From the NCBI GenBank assembly GCA_012837965.1, contig DUQF01000008.1:1-64000 (forward strand): a stretch of 64,000 bases of DNA. The letters run 5' to 3'. Position 1 is the first letter of the stretch, and every line of letters begins with the position of its first letter. Shown piece after piece: positions 1-9,271 of this stretch. Position numbers and translations under genes: made by a program. A model generated the notes under the pieces. It was not told the origin of the DNA, did not search any database, and was given only the letters and a program-made list of their open reading frames with translations. This stretch comes from Clostridiales bacterium (GTDB lineage: Bacteria; Bacillota; Clostridia; Christensenellales; Aristaeellaceae).

Positions 1-80
1 CCTCGAGTTTTTGTATCTATATTATACCATATAACCTCGATTTGATCTTGACTTTTAAGGGATTTTGCAGGTTTCATTGA

Positions 81-113
81 ACAAAGTCCCAACGCGAATG
101 GTTGGGACTTTGT
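81..113 (-). terminator. Hairpin downstream of the LRR gene, possible terminator
   Basis: A perfect 13-bp stem (ACAAAGTCCCAAC pairing with GTTGGGACTTTGT) closes a 7-nt loop. It lies just past the stop of the minus-strand LRR gene. Neither strand has a U-tract after the stem, so it may be an mRNA 3'-end stabiliser or a weak terminator rather than a classical intrinsic terminator. Confidence 0.4.
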
Positions 114-143
114 CTACAGTCTGAAATAAAAAATAAAAATTTT

Positions 144-1172
144 TTATCTGTTTTCGGCAGGAAGCAAATTCTCAGTATCATCCCAAGCTCGCCACTCTCC
201 TTGATTAAATATATCGTAAACGATTTCATATCGGGGATGAAAGCGCCACTTTCCACCGGTACCCATGGAGGAGGAATCAATTACGCAACAGGGAAGAGCT
301 TTTTCTAGTAGCGGTAGCAGTTCTTTTATAACCGGGTCATTTTTCTGTCCTCGGGACTCGTTGAGCCAAAGTCTTTCAAGTTGTGGCATTTTAAGGAGGG
401 GAGAAAGGTCTTTGATACGGTTGTGAGCAATATTTAAGTCAATAAGTTTTGTACAGTTTTGGAGAGGACTTATATCGTTGACTCTGCATGAAAACATTTC
501 AAGATACTCCAAATCTTTAAGTGTACCAATGGGAGAAATGTCTCTCACCGGATTGCATCCAATAATAAGGAGGCGTAGCTTGGGCATATACTCAAGGAAA
601 GAAAGATCCTCCACTAAATTACGGCCAATATCAAGCGCCATTAAGTTGCGGCACATACGAAGACAGGAGATTAGTTCAGTTGGGTGTAAGAGTGATTGAT
701 TGTTGTGCAGGGTAGAAAAAGCGGTAGCGTCTGTGCGCACAACATGTTCAGCAAATCTGACAGTAAAGCCGAAATGTACGTTCGGATAAGTGTCGAAAAG
801 ATATAGCATATCTACACGAGGAAGACGAGTTTCGTAAAGGTCAATAGTTTGAATGTTCGGATATGCTTTAATAAGTGCCTCAATCTGGTTCTTGTCGATT
901 TCCGTGGGTCCTTCAACTACGAAATCAAGCATTTCATCGCTAAGCGTAATCTTTTCAAGTGAGTCAGTAAACTTTATTGTTGCTTGTGGATAGGTGGACT
1001 TTAATTCCTGCCTTTCCTGTGGACTGAGCCAAAGATTTTTTATAGTGCAGGCAGCTTCAGGGGAAGTCTGTAGGAAAATTTTAGCTTCATCCAAAGAAGA
1101 AAAATTTTTCGGTTCTTCCGCCAAGGAAGTAAGGCAGATGAATATCAGCAACAAAAGTAATATTTTACGCAT
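144..1172 (-). CDS. Secreted leucine-rich repeat protein
   Basis: This 342-aa protein begins with a clear signal peptide (MRKILLLLLIFICLTSLAEE). I chose the ATG at 1172 because it has an AGGAGG ribosome binding site about 6 nt upstream and puts the signal peptide at the N-terminus; an upstream in-frame ATG at 1259 has no such site. Residues about 170-270 hold at least four SDS22-like leucine-rich repeats of the form LxxLDIxxNxVxDLSFLExMPKL. LRR domains of this kind usually bind protein partners outside the cell; the partner here is unknown. The C-terminus is rich in Trp, Arg and Asp. The gene stands alone and is not in an obvious operon. Confidence 0.8.
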   Translation of the reverse strand: MRKILLLLLIFICLTSLAEEPKNFSSLDEAKIFLQTSPEAACTIKNLWLSPQERQELKSTYPQATIKFTDSLEKITLSDEMLDFVVEGPTEIDKNQIEALIKAYPNIQTIDLYETRLPRVDMLYLFDTYPNVHFGFTVRFAEHVVRTDATAFSTLHNNQSLLHPTELISCLRMCRNLMALDIGRNLVEDLSFLEYMPKLRLLIIGCNPVRDISPIGTLKDLEYLEMFSCRVNDISPLQNCTKLIDLNIAHNRIKDLSPLLKMPQLERLWLNESRGQKNDPVIKELLPLLEKALPCCVIDSSSMGTGGKWRFHPRYEIVYDIFNQGEWRAWDDTENLLPAENR

Positions 1173-1441
1173 AAAATCCTCCTTATTTATTGAATGGTTT
1201 ATCGATAATATTAGCATAAAACCCTGCTGAAGTTCTTTGAGTGTCGTTTTCGTAATCATCGGTGTGTTTTTTTGAGCATTTTCTCTAAACAGTCAATTCA
1301 TATATTCAGAATTTATTATAGTGAATAGGACAAATACATTCAAGTATATACCGGAAGGCCCTTTACTCATCATGTATTTTAGTTTGGGCGCGTACCATCA
1401 ATATTTTAACATAAAAATTGGGCTTTGTTTGCCAATAAGAA

Positions 1442-1480
1442 AAGCAAAAACCCCGAGCGATTGTCTCGGGGTTTTTGCTT
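1442..1480. terminator. Bidirectional intrinsic terminator
   Basis: A perfect 16-bp stem (AAGCAAAAACCCCGAG with CTCGGGGTTTTTGCTT) encloses a 7-nt loop. It has A-rich and T-rich flanks on both strands. It sits directly after the rpmB stop on the minus strand. Confidence 0.9.
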
Positions 1481-1489
1481 GTTGTTATA

Positions 1490-1711
1490 TTAGGCTTCTG
1501 CCGTATCCGCTTTTTCACGGGGCAGGGCACGAACAACCTTGCCGCTGCGCAGACAGCGGGTGCACACGGTTAGACGCTGGGGCTTATTGTCCACCAGAGC
1601 ACGAACGGACTGCACGTTAGGGTATAAAAACCGGCCACTCTTACGGTTGGAGTGGCTGACCTTGTTGCCGCTCATGGCGCCTTTTTGGCACACTTCACAA
1701 AACTTACCCAT
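1490..1711 (-). CDS. rpmB: 50S ribosomal protein L28
   Basis: This 73-aa basic protein is a structural component of the large ribosomal subunit. The N-terminal MGKFCEVCQKG and GNKVSHSNRKSGRF segments match the L28 family, and the pattern CEVC near the N-terminus plus CTRC near residue 48 is the zinc-binding (C+) form of L28. The length is normal for the family. It is monocistronic, with its own upstream promoter-like sequence and a strong terminator immediately downstream. Confidence 0.96.
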   Translation of the reverse strand: MGKFCEVCQKGAMSGNKVSHSNRKSGRFLYPNVQSVRALVDNKPQRLTVCTRCLRSGKVVRALPREKADTAEA

Positions 1712-2259
1712 TGATAAAACACCTCACTTACAAGGAACTTAGGGACAAATAGCCCTTACTTACAAAACAGCTTTGATATCCTACCATAAAAAATGTTAAA
1801 TAGCAAGCAAATGACTAAAATTCTTTAAATTCTTTACTTCTGCTTTGGAACGACACCTCAATAATCGCTGGAAGCTATCGTGAGCCAAAATATTGGATTT
1901 TTCTGTGGAATGGTGTTATACTTGAAGCCGAAAAAGGAGGTTTTTTGGATAAATAATCGGGCTGTTGGCATTCAATTAATTATGTTGAATAATATGTTTC
2001 GTATTTTTGGCTTTTTTTATAGAAGCAACACGGCGGCACTTTCTTTTTCGAATTTATGAAAATTTGTTAGTATAAATCTTGAGTGATTTTAGGAAGAAAC
2101 AGTCCACAACTCTCCAAAGACGAATGTCGGTTGTTTCTTGCTCGTTCGTTTAGGTTATATTCTGGAAGATGAAACATAGGTTAATTTTGAAAGAATGGTT
2201 TGTGTTTATTATCACAAAGACTGAAGACCGAAGATTGACTATGTGGAGGTAAAAAACTG
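1712..2259. other. 548-nt intergenic region between rpmB and the flavoprotein gene
   Basis: No gene of useful length is visible. On the plus strand a promoter-like pair (TTGGAT at 1893 and TATACT at 1917, 18-nt spacer) is followed by a perfect AAAGGAGG ribosome binding site at about 1933 and a TTG start at 1945 that runs only three codons to TAA. Further on, an 8-bp inverted repeat (AAGAAACA at 2094, TGTTTCTT at 2132) precedes a TATATT at 2156. I see no recognised riboswitch or T-box motif. Confidence 0.5.
1778..1806 (-). promoter_or_regulatory. Putative rpmB promoter
   Basis: On the minus strand a TTGCTA -35 element and a TAGGAT -10 element are separated by 17 nt, about 65 nt upstream of rpmB. 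Only the spacing and partial consensus match support it. Confidence 0.4.
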
Positions 2260-3120
2260 ATGGTTGATGTATTGATTGTAGGTGGAGGCCCTGCGGGTTG
2301 CTCCGCGGCCTTAACCTGTCGTAGAAGAAATTTATCTGTTACTATGGTATATAGTGGTGATGGCGCTTTGGCAAAGGCTCACCGGATTGATAACTATCCC
2401 GGCACCCCAAGAATTGAAGGTCAGGAATTGTTACGCTTAATGCGAGAACAAGCGGTACTTGAAGGGGCGGTTTTACAAAAAGGGCTGGTTCAAACCATCC
2501 TTCCGATGGGTGAAAGCTTTAGTGCGCTTGTTCAAGACCAAGTTCTTGAAGCAAAGTCTGTTATTTTAGCTTGTGGCACCGGTCGGGTTAATTTTTTAGA
2601 AAACGAAGAATCCCTATTAGGTCAGGGAGTTAGCTACTGCGCAACCTGTGACGGTATGTTTTTTAAGGATAAGGAAATGATCGTCATTGGCTCGTCTGAG
2701 GAAGCTATCGAAGAAGCCAATTATTTGGCCGAGCTTGGTCATGTGCGCTATCTGATAGAAAAGAAACATGATACTACTGGACTCCATCCATCAATTGAGC
2801 TTGTTCCCGGAGTACCTCAAGCCCTTCAAAAAGATGAGAGAGGCTTAACTGTTTTTACCAAGCAAGAGGAGGCTTATAAGGCCGACGGCATTTTTGTTTT
2901 CAGACCCACTGTTGCTCTTACTCAGCTTTTATCAGGACTTGAAAGTGAGAATGGGGCTGTGAAGGTGGATACATCATGCGCTACCAACATTCCCGGTGTT
3001 TTTGCTGCCGGAGACATGATTGGCGGTACTATTCAATTAACCAATGCCGTAGGTGAGGGAACGACGGCGGCGCTTAGCGCGGCTTCCTATGTATCAAAAA
3101 TGAACAAGGCGGAAAAGTAA
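2260..3120 (+). CDS. Thioredoxin-reductase-like flavoprotein, possibly ferredoxin-dependent
   Basis: This 286-aa protein has the thioredoxin-reductase fold. The FAD-binding GGGPAG lies at residues 8-13, the redox-active CATC in YCATCDG near residue 128, and the C-terminal FAD motif FAAGDM near residue 248. It should reduce a thioredoxin or similar disulfide partner in the cytoplasm. The central pyridine-nucleotide domain is shortened (family members are usually 305-320 aa): the GGGNSA motif is replaced by GSSEEA and the usual HRR motif is absent. Clostridial ferredoxin-dependent flavin thioredoxin reductases are known to lack both motifs, so NADPH is probably not the donor (inference). The start has GGAGG 10 nt upstream. 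It overlaps the next gene by one base. Confidence 0.82.
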   Translation: MVDVLIVGGGPAGCSAALTCRRRNLSVTMVYSGDGALAKAHRIDNYPGTPRIEGQELLRLMREQAVLEGAVLQKGLVQTILPMGESFSALVQDQVLEAKSVILACGTGRVNFLENEESLLGQGVSYCATCDGMFFKDKEMIVIGSSEEAIEEANYLAELGHVRYLIEKKHDTTGLHPSIELVPGVPQALQKDERGLTVFTKQEEAYKADGIFVFRPTVALTQLLSGLESENGAVKVDTSCATNIPGVFAAGDMIGGTIQLTNAVGEGTTAALSAASYVSKMNKAEK

Positions 3121-3845
3121 TGAAAAAAACAATCGCTTTACTTTCGGCACTCATATTATTTATCGTTCCCTGCTTTGCGCAGACGGACGGGTATTTTTTA
3201 CTTCATTATGAAACGATTGAGCTATATTATCCAAATAATGAAAATCCGACCTATACTTTCATCTGTCAATATCCTGTGATTGATAAAAATTCCCTGGTGG
3301 CCGAACAGATGAATGAGTTTTTTAGATTGGCTGTAACGGAGTTTAGAGATGTGACCATCCCGATGTATGCAAATGATAAAATTTTGGGCAAGCAATCCGG
3401 CAACATAATCACGCAGAAATATGAAGTGACGGTCAATACAGAAAATTATTTTGGTACCCTGATGTACCAAGAACAGACTATAAACGGCGAAAAGAAAGAG
3501 TCGTTAATTTCACAGGTGTTTGCGTCCACAGGACCCTACGCTGGCGAAACACTTACATTACGCGGGGCGCTTGGCGAAATTGGTGAAAGCAGTGAACAGA
3601 TTGCGGAGCTTATACTTGAAGATATCTTTCATAGGGTCAAGTCTAATTTGAGTGCGGAGAAAACAAAAGGCTTTGAGCAATTTTCCCTTGAAACTTTATC
3701 CCTTGATTTTTTTCCTGAAGCACAGTTTTTTATGAATAGCGATGAAGATGTGGTTTTCTATTTTCTGCCGGAAACACCATTGGGAAGCCTTTCAGAAACG
3801 ATGTTTGTTTATAGTAGTGAAAAAATCAGTGAATTATTACAATAA
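3120..3845 (+). CDS. Secreted protein, DUF3298/RsiV-like
   Basis: This 241-aa protein has an N-terminal signal peptide (residues 1-20, ending near CFAQ). The mature part has the layout of the DUF4163/DUF3298 (RsiV-like) exported proteins: an early strand with a PVID and AEQMN segment, a central FGTLMYQEQ stretch, and a C-terminal EAQFF...DVVFYF segment resembling the RsiV C-terminal half. There is no cytoplasmic anti-sigma region or transmembrane anchor beyond the signal peptide, so it is not itself an anti-sigma factor. The start ATG overlaps the preceding stop (TAATG), which indicates translational coupling. The function is unknown. Confidence 0.6.
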   Translation: MKKTIALLSALILFIVPCFAQTDGYFLLHYETIELYYPNNENPTYTFICQYPVIDKNSLVAEQMNEFFRLAVTEFRDVTIPMYANDKILGKQSGNIITQKYEVTVNTENYFGTLMYQEQTINGEKKESLISQVFASTGPYAGETLTLRGALGEIGESSEQIAELILEDIFHRVKSNLSAEKTKGFEQFSLETLSLDFFPEAQFFMNSDEDVVFYFLPETPLGSLSETMFVYSSEKISELLQ

Positions 3846-3868
3846 TAGATTGAAGGGGGACTGTTTGT

Positions 3869-4906
3869 ATGATGATGGATGCTTTGGTTAAAGCACAGCC
3901 CGGCAAAGGCTTAGAACTTAGGCGGGTTCCAAAACCGCAAATTGGGATTGATGATGTGCTTATCAAGATTCACAAAACTGCGATTTGCGGGACCGACTTG
4001 CATATTTACAACTGGGATGTTTGGAGTCAAAAACACATTAAACCGCCACGCGTTATCGGTCACGAATACGTAGGCGAGATTGCCCAGATAGGTTCTAACG
4101 TTAAAGGTTTCCAGATTGGAGACGTTGTTAGCGGCGAAGGCCATATCATCTGTGGGCATTGCCGCAACTGTCGTGCGGGTAACGGTCAGTGGTGTCATAA
4201 TACCCAGGGAGTTGGCGTTCAGCGTGATGGCGCCTTTGCGGAATATCTTTCCATACCCGCGTCAAACTGTATTCCGATTAGCAAGGACATTCCTGAAGAT
4301 ATAGTTTCTTTCTTTGATGCTTTTGGCAATGCAACGCACACCGCCCTTATGTTTGATGTGATTGGCGAAGATGTACTGATCACTGGAGCCGGCCCCATTG
4401 GCATGATGGCTGCGGCCATTTGCCGCCATAACGGCGCGCGTCATGTTATTATCACCGATATCAACGATTATCGTTTAAATCTTGCCAAAAAATTAGGCGC
4501 CACAAAAACGGTTAATGTAAATCACGAAAGCCTTGAAGAGGCCATGAAGGAAGCCGGCATGGTTGAGGGCTTTGATGTTGCCTTGGAAATGTCCGGAGCG
4601 CCAAGCGCATTAAAGCAGATTTTTTCCACCTTGCGCAATGGCGGGAAGGTAGCTTTGCTTGGCCTCTTTGGTGACAAACAGCCTGAGCTTGATATGGATG
4701 AGATTATTCTGAAAGGCGCCACTATACAGGGGATTTACGGTCGTAAAATGTATGAAACCTGGTACAAAATGGCTGCGATGGTGCAATCCGGTCTTGATTT
4801 ATCACCGCTGATTACCCATTATTTTTCTTATCAAGACTATGAGCAGGCCTTTGACACGATGAACACCGGCATGAGCGGTAAAGTAATTTTAGAATGGAGC
4901 AAATAA
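3869..4906 (+). CDS. tdh: L-threonine 3-dehydrogenase
   Basis: This 345-aa zinc-dependent medium-chain dehydrogenase oxidises L-threonine to 2-amino-3-ketobutyrate with NAD+ in the cytoplasm. Visible motifs are the catalytic zinc Cys in ICGTDLH (about residue 40), GHEYVG with its zinc-binding His-Glu (about 65-70), the structural-zinc cysteines in [15 protein letters not shown] (about 95-109), and the Rossmann motif GAGPIG near residue 173. FGNATHTAL is typical of Tdh. The neighbour kbl starts one base after its stop and supplies the next step, which strongly supports the assignment over other alcohol dehydrogenases. Confidence 0.95.
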   Translation: MMMDALVKAQPGKGLELRRVPKPQIGIDDVLIKIHKTAICGTDLHIYNWDVWSQKHIKPPRVIGHEYVGEIAQIGSNVKGFQIGDVVSGEGHIICGHCRNCRAGNGQWCHNTQGVGVQRDGAFAEYLSIPASNCIPISKDIPEDIVSFFDAFGNATHTALMFDVIGEDVLITGAGPIGMMAAAICRHNGARHVIITDINDYRLNLAKKLGATKTVNVNHESLEEAMKEAGMVEGFDVALEMSGAPSALKQIFSTLRNGGKVALLGLFGDKQPELDMDEIILKGATIQGIYGRKMYETWYKMAAMVQSGLDLSPLITHYFSYQDYEQAFDTMNTGMSGKVILEWSK

Positions 4907-4907
4907 G

Positions 4908-6089
4908 ATGAAAAAAGCACTTCAATATTACCTAAATGAGCTGCAAGCCATTGAACAAGCAGGTACTAAAAAATCAGAGCGTATTATTACGACTGAGCAA
5001 AAAGCAGTCATTGATACGACTGTGGTAGACGGCGTTCTGAATATGTGCGCTAACAACTATCTTGGCTTGAGCAATCATCCTGAGCTGATTGCCGCTGCCA
5101 AAGAAAGCTACGATAAATGGGGCTTTGGTTTATCAAGCGTACGTTTTATCTGTGGAACCCAACAAATTCATAAAGATTTGGAACAAGAGATTGCGTCTTT
5201 TCTTCAAATGGATGATGCGATTCTCTACTCCTCCTGTTTTGACGCAAACGGCGGTTTGTTTGAAACCATTTTAACCGACCAGGATGCGATTATCTCCGAT
5301 GAACTGAACCACGCTTCCATCATTGATGGGGTGCGTTTGTCCAAGGCTGCCCGATATCGCTATCGCAACAGCGACTTGGAAGATTTGGAAGAACAGCTCA
5401 AAAAGGCAAAGGATGCTCGTATTCGCTTGATTGTAACGGATGGCGTCTTTTCAATGGACGGCTATGTCGCAAAGTTAAAAGAAATTTGTGACCTCGCGGA
5501 TATCTACGATGCCTTGGTCATGGTTGATGATAGTCACGCAACCGGTTTTATGGGAAAAAACGGTATTGGCTCCATTGAGCATTGTGGAGTAATGGGACGT
5601 GTGGATATTATAACCAGCACCTTTGGCAAAGCTTTGGGCGGCGCCTCCGGCGGTTTTACTGCGGCAAGACAGCCCATTGTAGACTTGCTTCGCCAGCGAT
5701 CAAGGCCTTATTTGTTTAGCAATACCCTTGCTCCGGCTATTTGCGCTGCAACGCTACAGACGCTAAAAATGCTCAAAACCAGTACCAATCTTCGAGACAA
5801 AGTACATGAAAATGCAGCCTATTTTAGAGGCCTGATGGAGAAGGAGGGTTTTGACCTGCTTCCCGGTGAGCATCCGATTATAGCTGTGATGCTTTATGAT
5901 GAGCATAGTGCCTTAGAATTTGCTGAAGGAATGCTTGAAAAGGGTGTATATGTCATCGCCTTTTCTTATCCGGTTGTTCCTAAGGGCAAGGCTCGTATTC
6001 GTGTGCAAATCAGCGCTGCTCACACCAAAGAAAATTTAGACTTTGCCGTTCAATCTTTTGCCAAAGTAAAAAAAGAAATGGGTCTATAA
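4908..6089 (+). CDS. kbl: Glycine C-acetyltransferase (2-amino-3-ketobutyrate CoA ligase)
   Basis: This 393-aa PLP enzyme of the alpha-oxoamine synthase family cleaves 2-amino-3-ketobutyrate with CoA into glycine and acetyl-CoA. The PLP lysine lies in [12 protein letters not shown] (about residue 242). [20 protein letters not shown] and the Ser-rich SSCFDANGG segment are characteristic. The length is normal. It follows tdh with a one-base gap, so the two form the standard threonine-degradation pair. Its product AKB is unstable, which fits co-expression and channelling with Tdh. Confidence 0.95.
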   Translation: MKKALQYYLNELQAIEQAGTKKSERIITTEQKAVIDTTVVDGVLNMCANNYLGLSNHPELIAAAKESYDKWGFGLSSVRFICGTQQIHKDLEQEIASFLQMDDAILYSSCFDANGGLFETILTDQDAIISDELNHASIIDGVRLSKAARYRYRNSDLEDLEEQLKKAKDARIRLIVTDGVFSMDGYVAKLKEICDLADIYDALVMVDDSHATGFMGKNGIGSIEHCGVMGRVDIITSTFGKALGGASGGFTAARQPIVDLLRQRSRPYLFSNTLAPAICAATLQTLKMLKTSTNLRDKVHENAAYFRGLMEKEGFDLLPGEHPIIAVMLYDEHSALEFAEGMLEKGVYVIAFSYPVVPKGKARIRVQISAAHTKENLDFAVQSFAKVKKEMGL

Positions 6090-6098
6090 GGAGTATCA

Positions 6099-7100
6099 AT
6101 GAAACAATTAGAAAATAAAAAGACTTTATATTCCGGCGTTCAACCAAGTGGCAACATTACGATAGGTAATTATATTGGCGCTATTCGTCAATTTACTTTG
6201 CTAAGTGATCAATACAACTGTTTGTTTTGCGTTGTGGATTTGCACGCTTTAACCGTTCGTCAAATTCCAGCAGAACTCCGTAGAAACACACTGGAACTTT
6301 TTGCACTGTACATTGCTGCAGGACTTGATCCGCAAAAAAACATTATTTATTGTCAAAGCCATGTTCCCGAGCATGCGGAACTGACATGGATTTTGAACTG
6401 TTTTACTTATATGGGTGAGCTCTCTCGCATGACTCAGTTTAAGGACAAGAGCGCCCGCAACCAAGATAACTTAAACGCCGGTCTCTTTACGTATCCGGTT
6501 TTAATGGCTTCCGATATTCTGCTATATCAGACGTCCTTAGTTCCGGTGGGTGAGGATCAAAGACAACATCTTGAAATCACTCGGGATATCGCAGAGAGGT
6601 TCAATAATATCTATGGCAATGTTTTTGTGGTTCCCGAAGCGTACATACCAAAAGAAACTTCAAAGATTTTGAGTCTGTCCGATCCGTTAAGAAAAATGAG
6701 CAAATCCGAACCTGACGGGGCTGTTTTTCTATTAGATAATGCTGATGATATTCGCAGGAAAATTAGAAGGGCAGTAACAGACAGCGATGCTGAAATTCGT
6801 ATAGATATAGAAAACAAACCCGGTGTTTCCAATTTGCTACAAATTTACTCGGCGTTTTCCGGCGAATCAACAGATGAGGCCATTGGGCGCTTTGAGGGGC
6901 AAGGCTATGGTCAGTTGAAGAAAGGGGTTGCGGATGCGGTTATCGCAGGAGTTGAGCCGATCCAAAAACGATATCAAGAGTTAATAGCCGACAAGGGCAT
7001 GCTTCATCAGCAAATGATGAACAATGCCGAAAGGGCCAGACAGATAGCTGCTCGTACTCTGCGTAAAGTGTATAAGAAAGTCGGACTTTATCAAGGCTGA
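6099..7100 (+). CDS. trpS: Tryptophanyl-tRNA synthetase
   Basis: This 333-aa class I aminoacyl-tRNA synthetase charges tRNA-Trp with tryptophan. The HIGH-equivalent is PSGNITIGNYIG (about residues 18-29) and the KMSKS loop is seen intact as RKMSKSEPDG near residue 202. GEDQRQH (about 151) is the usual TrpRS tryptophan/ATP contact. The start has AAGGAG 5 nt upstream. It is 9 nt after kbl and 5 nt before acpS, so it is probably co-transcribed with both. Nothing in the leader suggests a tryptophan-specific T-box. Confidence 0.96.
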   Translation: MKQLENKKTLYSGVQPSGNITIGNYIGAIRQFTLLSDQYNCLFCVVDLHALTVRQIPAELRRNTLELFALYIAAGLDPQKNIIYCQSHVPEHAELTWILNCFTYMGELSRMTQFKDKSARNQDNLNAGLFTYPVLMASDILLYQTSLVPVGEDQRQHLEITRDIAERFNNIYGNVFVVPEAYIPKETSKILSLSDPLRKMSKSEPDGAVFLLDNADDIRRKIRRAVTDSDAEIRIDIENKPGVSNLLQIYSAFSGESTDEAIGRFEGQGYGQLKKGVADAVIAGVEPIQKRYQELIADKGMLHQQMMNNAERARQIAARTLRKVYKKVGLYQG

Positions 7101-7105
7101 AATTA

Positions 7106-7486
7106 ATGGTTGTAGGAATTGGGCTTGATCTTTGCTCTGTGGAAAAGGGTCGTCAAATGCTTGCCAACGAACGTTTTTTGCAACGTGTTTTTACGGAGGA
7201 AGAGCAAGCTTATTTCCTGAGTAAAGGTGTAGGCGCTGCTACCTCCTGTGCAGGATGTTTTGCGGTAAAGGAAGCAGTATTAAAAGCATTAGGCATTGGG
7301 CTAAGGGTCTCTTTGCAAAACATTGAAGTAAAGCACGATGCAAGCGGCGCACCCCAGTGTACCCTTACGGGAAAAGCCAAAGAGATTGCGCTTTCTCTTG
7401 GGGCAACCAGTATTTTTATCAGCATAACACACGAAGAAAACATGGCTGCTGCCGTTGCTGTTATTGAGGGGGTGTCAAAAGCATGA
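7106..7486 (+). CDS. acpS: Holo-[acyl-carrier-protein] synthase
   Basis: This 126-aa enzyme transfers 4'-phosphopantetheine from CoA to a serine of apo-ACP, activating it for fatty-acid synthesis. The metal-binding GIGLDLCSV (residues 4-12) and the WAAKEA-equivalent FAVKEAVLKALG (about 53-64) are the AcpS signature motifs, and SITHEENMA matches the conserved SISHE region. The length is normal. It overlaps nnr by four bases (ATGA), the common acpS-nnr arrangement in Firmicutes. Confidence 0.94.
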   Translation: MVVGIGLDLCSVEKGRQMLANERFLQRVFTEEEQAYFLSKGVGAATSCAGCFAVKEAVLKALGIGLRVSLQNIEVKHDASGAPQCTLTGKAKEIALSLGATSIFISITHEENMAAAVAVIEGVSKA

Positions 7487-8931
7487 TTTTATCGGTTTCA
7501 CCTGACCATATGAAACGGTGGGAAGATGCTGCCTTTTGCAATGGCACTGACCCGTGGCGTTTAGTGCAAAATGCTGCAAGCGCAGTGCTGGATTTAGCCA
7601 AAGAGCTAATCGGTTCCCTTGAAGGTAAAAACATTCTGATTGTATGTGGACCCGGCAACAATGGCGCTGATGGCTATGCTTGTGCCAGACTTTTTCGTCA
7701 AGAACAAGCCTTTCCATATGTTGTAGCTGTAGAAGAAGCAAAAACTAAGCTTGCCATACGTGCTCAAAGCGAATATGAAAGTTTAAATCTTCCTGTCTTA
7801 CGGAATATTCCTGAAAACATATCGTTTGACCTTGTGATTGATGCAATCTATGGGATAGGTTTTAGAGGTTCTCTAAGTGAGCATGTATTAAAAACAGTTT
7901 ATCAAATAAATGTCTTGTCCTGTCCAATCATAAGCATTGATATTCCTTCTGGCGTGGAAGGATTAACAGGTGCGTTTGAGCATTCGGTAATGGCTAATGC
8001 AACTCTTTCCATGCAATGCCACAAACATGGCGTTTTGCTGGCGCCTAAAGAAGTTGTTGGGGCGCTTCATGTGGCAGATATTGGCTTATTCCAAATAGGT
8101 ATTCCCAATGCAATAGCTCCATTTGACATTGTATATAGTGCGGAAGCGTTTGATTTGAAGGATTTATTACCAAGTAGAAAGTCTAATGCTCATAAAGGTG
8201 ATTGTGGTAGGGCTTTACTTGTTGTGGGCTCTATGGGCATGGTTGGCGCTGCAAGTACGGCAGCCAAAGCCTGTTTAAGAGGAGGAGCCGGACTTACAAC
8301 CATTGAGTGCGACAAGTTTATTATGCCAATCTTACAAACCATTGTACCTGAAGCTATGTGTACTTTAGCGGAGGAAAACCCGCAGTTTGATGCGGTACTG
8401 ATAGGCTGTGGCTGGGGGAAATCAAAGGAAAAATTCCTTAGGATTCAAGCGCTACTAAAAGAAAGGAAACCGACTGTACTTGACGCTGACGCCCTCAATA
8501 TGATAGCGGAAACCCCGTTACATTTAGGAAAACAGGTTATCATCACCCCGCATTTAGGTGAGGCGGCAAGGCTGCTAGCAACCTCGGTTGATGCCATTGC
8601 AAAGAACAAGATCGAAGCTTGTTTTCAATTGCATGAAAAGTATGGCTGTTCAGTCCTGTTAAAGGACGCAGTTTCCGTTTTGTATGATGGAAACAAAATG
8701 TCGTTGAATGTCGTTGGAACTCCGGCGTTAGCCAAAGGCGGAAGCGGCGATCTCTTGGCGGGGCTTTTGTGTGCCCTTTTAGCACAAAACCGGGGTGAAA
8801 ACATGATGCGCTCTATGCAAGCTGCCTGCCTGTGGATGGGGATGGCTGCCCAAAAAGTCCAGGGTAAACGATATCAAGCAACAGTCAATTCAAACGATAT
8901 TATAGAAGCACTTGGTTATTGTTGCATATAA
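7483..8931 (+). CDS. nnr: Bifunctional NAD(P)H-hydrate epimerase / ADP-dependent dehydratase
   Basis: This 482-aa protein repairs damaged (hydrated) NADH and NADPH. The N-terminal YjeF_N half (residues about 1-210) is the epimerase, with CGPGNNGADGYACARL near residue 52 and DAIYGIGFRG near 126. The C-terminal YjeF_C/ribokinase-like half (about 225-480) is the ADP-dependent dehydratase, with LDADALNMIAE, ITPHLGEAARL and the catalytic GGSGDLLAGLL near residue 412. A GGGGGTG ribosome binding site lies 8 nt before the ATG. It is the last gene of the trpS-acpS-nnr run. Confidence 0.95.
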   Translation: MILSVSPDHMKRWEDAAFCNGTDPWRLVQNAASAVLDLAKELIGSLEGKNILIVCGPGNNGADGYACARLFRQEQAFPYVVAVEEAKTKLAIRAQSEYESLNLPVLRNIPENISFDLVIDAIYGIGFRGSLSEHVLKTVYQINVLSCPIISIDIPSGVEGLTGAFEHSVMANATLSMQCHKHGVLLAPKEVVGALHVADIGLFQIGIPNAIAPFDIVYSAEAFDLKDLLPSRKSNAHKGDCGRALLVVGSMGMVGAASTAAKACLRGGAGLTTIECDKFIMPILQTIVPEAMCTLAEENPQFDAVLIGCGWGKSKEKFLRIQALLKERKPTVLDADALNMIAETPLHLGKQVIITPHLGEAARLLATSVDAIAKNKIEACFQLHEKYGCSVLLKDAVSVLYDGNKMSLNVVGTPALAKGGSGDLLAGLLCALLAQNRGENMMRSMQAACLWMGMAAQKVQGKRYQATVNSNDIIEALGYCCI

Positions 8932-9080
8932 TTTTATAGATTTGTTAAACGTCTTGTATGCATGTTGTTTAATTGATTTTTTGATTAAGCAAAAGGAATT
9001 TTTTCTTATCTCCAAGTATTTACTTATTGTCCAATATGTTTGATGCTTTCATTAGGCTTGATACTGATTTTTAAAAAAGC

Positions 9081-9109
9081 TTTACAAAAAAAATACCGTG
9101 TGATATAAT
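9081..9109 (+). promoter_or_regulatory. tRNA-Ala promoter
   Basis: TTTACA (9081-9086) and a perfect TATAAT (9104-9109) are separated by 17 nt. They lie 10 nt before the tRNA 5' end. This is close to the sigma-A consensus and positioned for a short primary transcript. Confidence 0.85.
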
Positions 9110-9119
9110 ATCCTGCGTT

Positions 9120-9195
9120 GGGGCATTAGCACAGTTGGTAGCGCGCCACAATGGCATTGTGGAGGTCAAGGGTTCGACTCCCTTATGCTCCACCA
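9120..9195 (+). tRNA. tRNA-Ala (anticodon GGC)
   Basis: The 76-nt cloverleaf folds as follows. The acceptor stem is GGGGCAT/ATGCTCC with one G-T wobble. The D-arm has AGTTGGTA in the loop. The anticodon stem CCACA/TGTGG closes the loop ATGGCAT, giving anticodon GGC, which reads GCC and GCU. The T-arm is AAGGG-TTCGACT-CCCTT, the discriminator is A, and CCA is encoded. A decayed prophage remnant starts soon after its 3' end, so this tRNA may have been the integration site (inference). Confidence 0.95.
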
Positions 9196-9271
9196 TAAGA
9201 GGCCAACACGAACACCGAACACGCTATTTATGTAGTGGACAACATGTTTGTACTGGTACTCCCCATCAGAG

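Noticed and set aside
1742-2259. T-box or other known riboswitch before the flavoprotein gene
   Set aside because: No AGGGTGGNACCGCG T-box element, nor FMN, TPP or SAM motif, is present on either strand.
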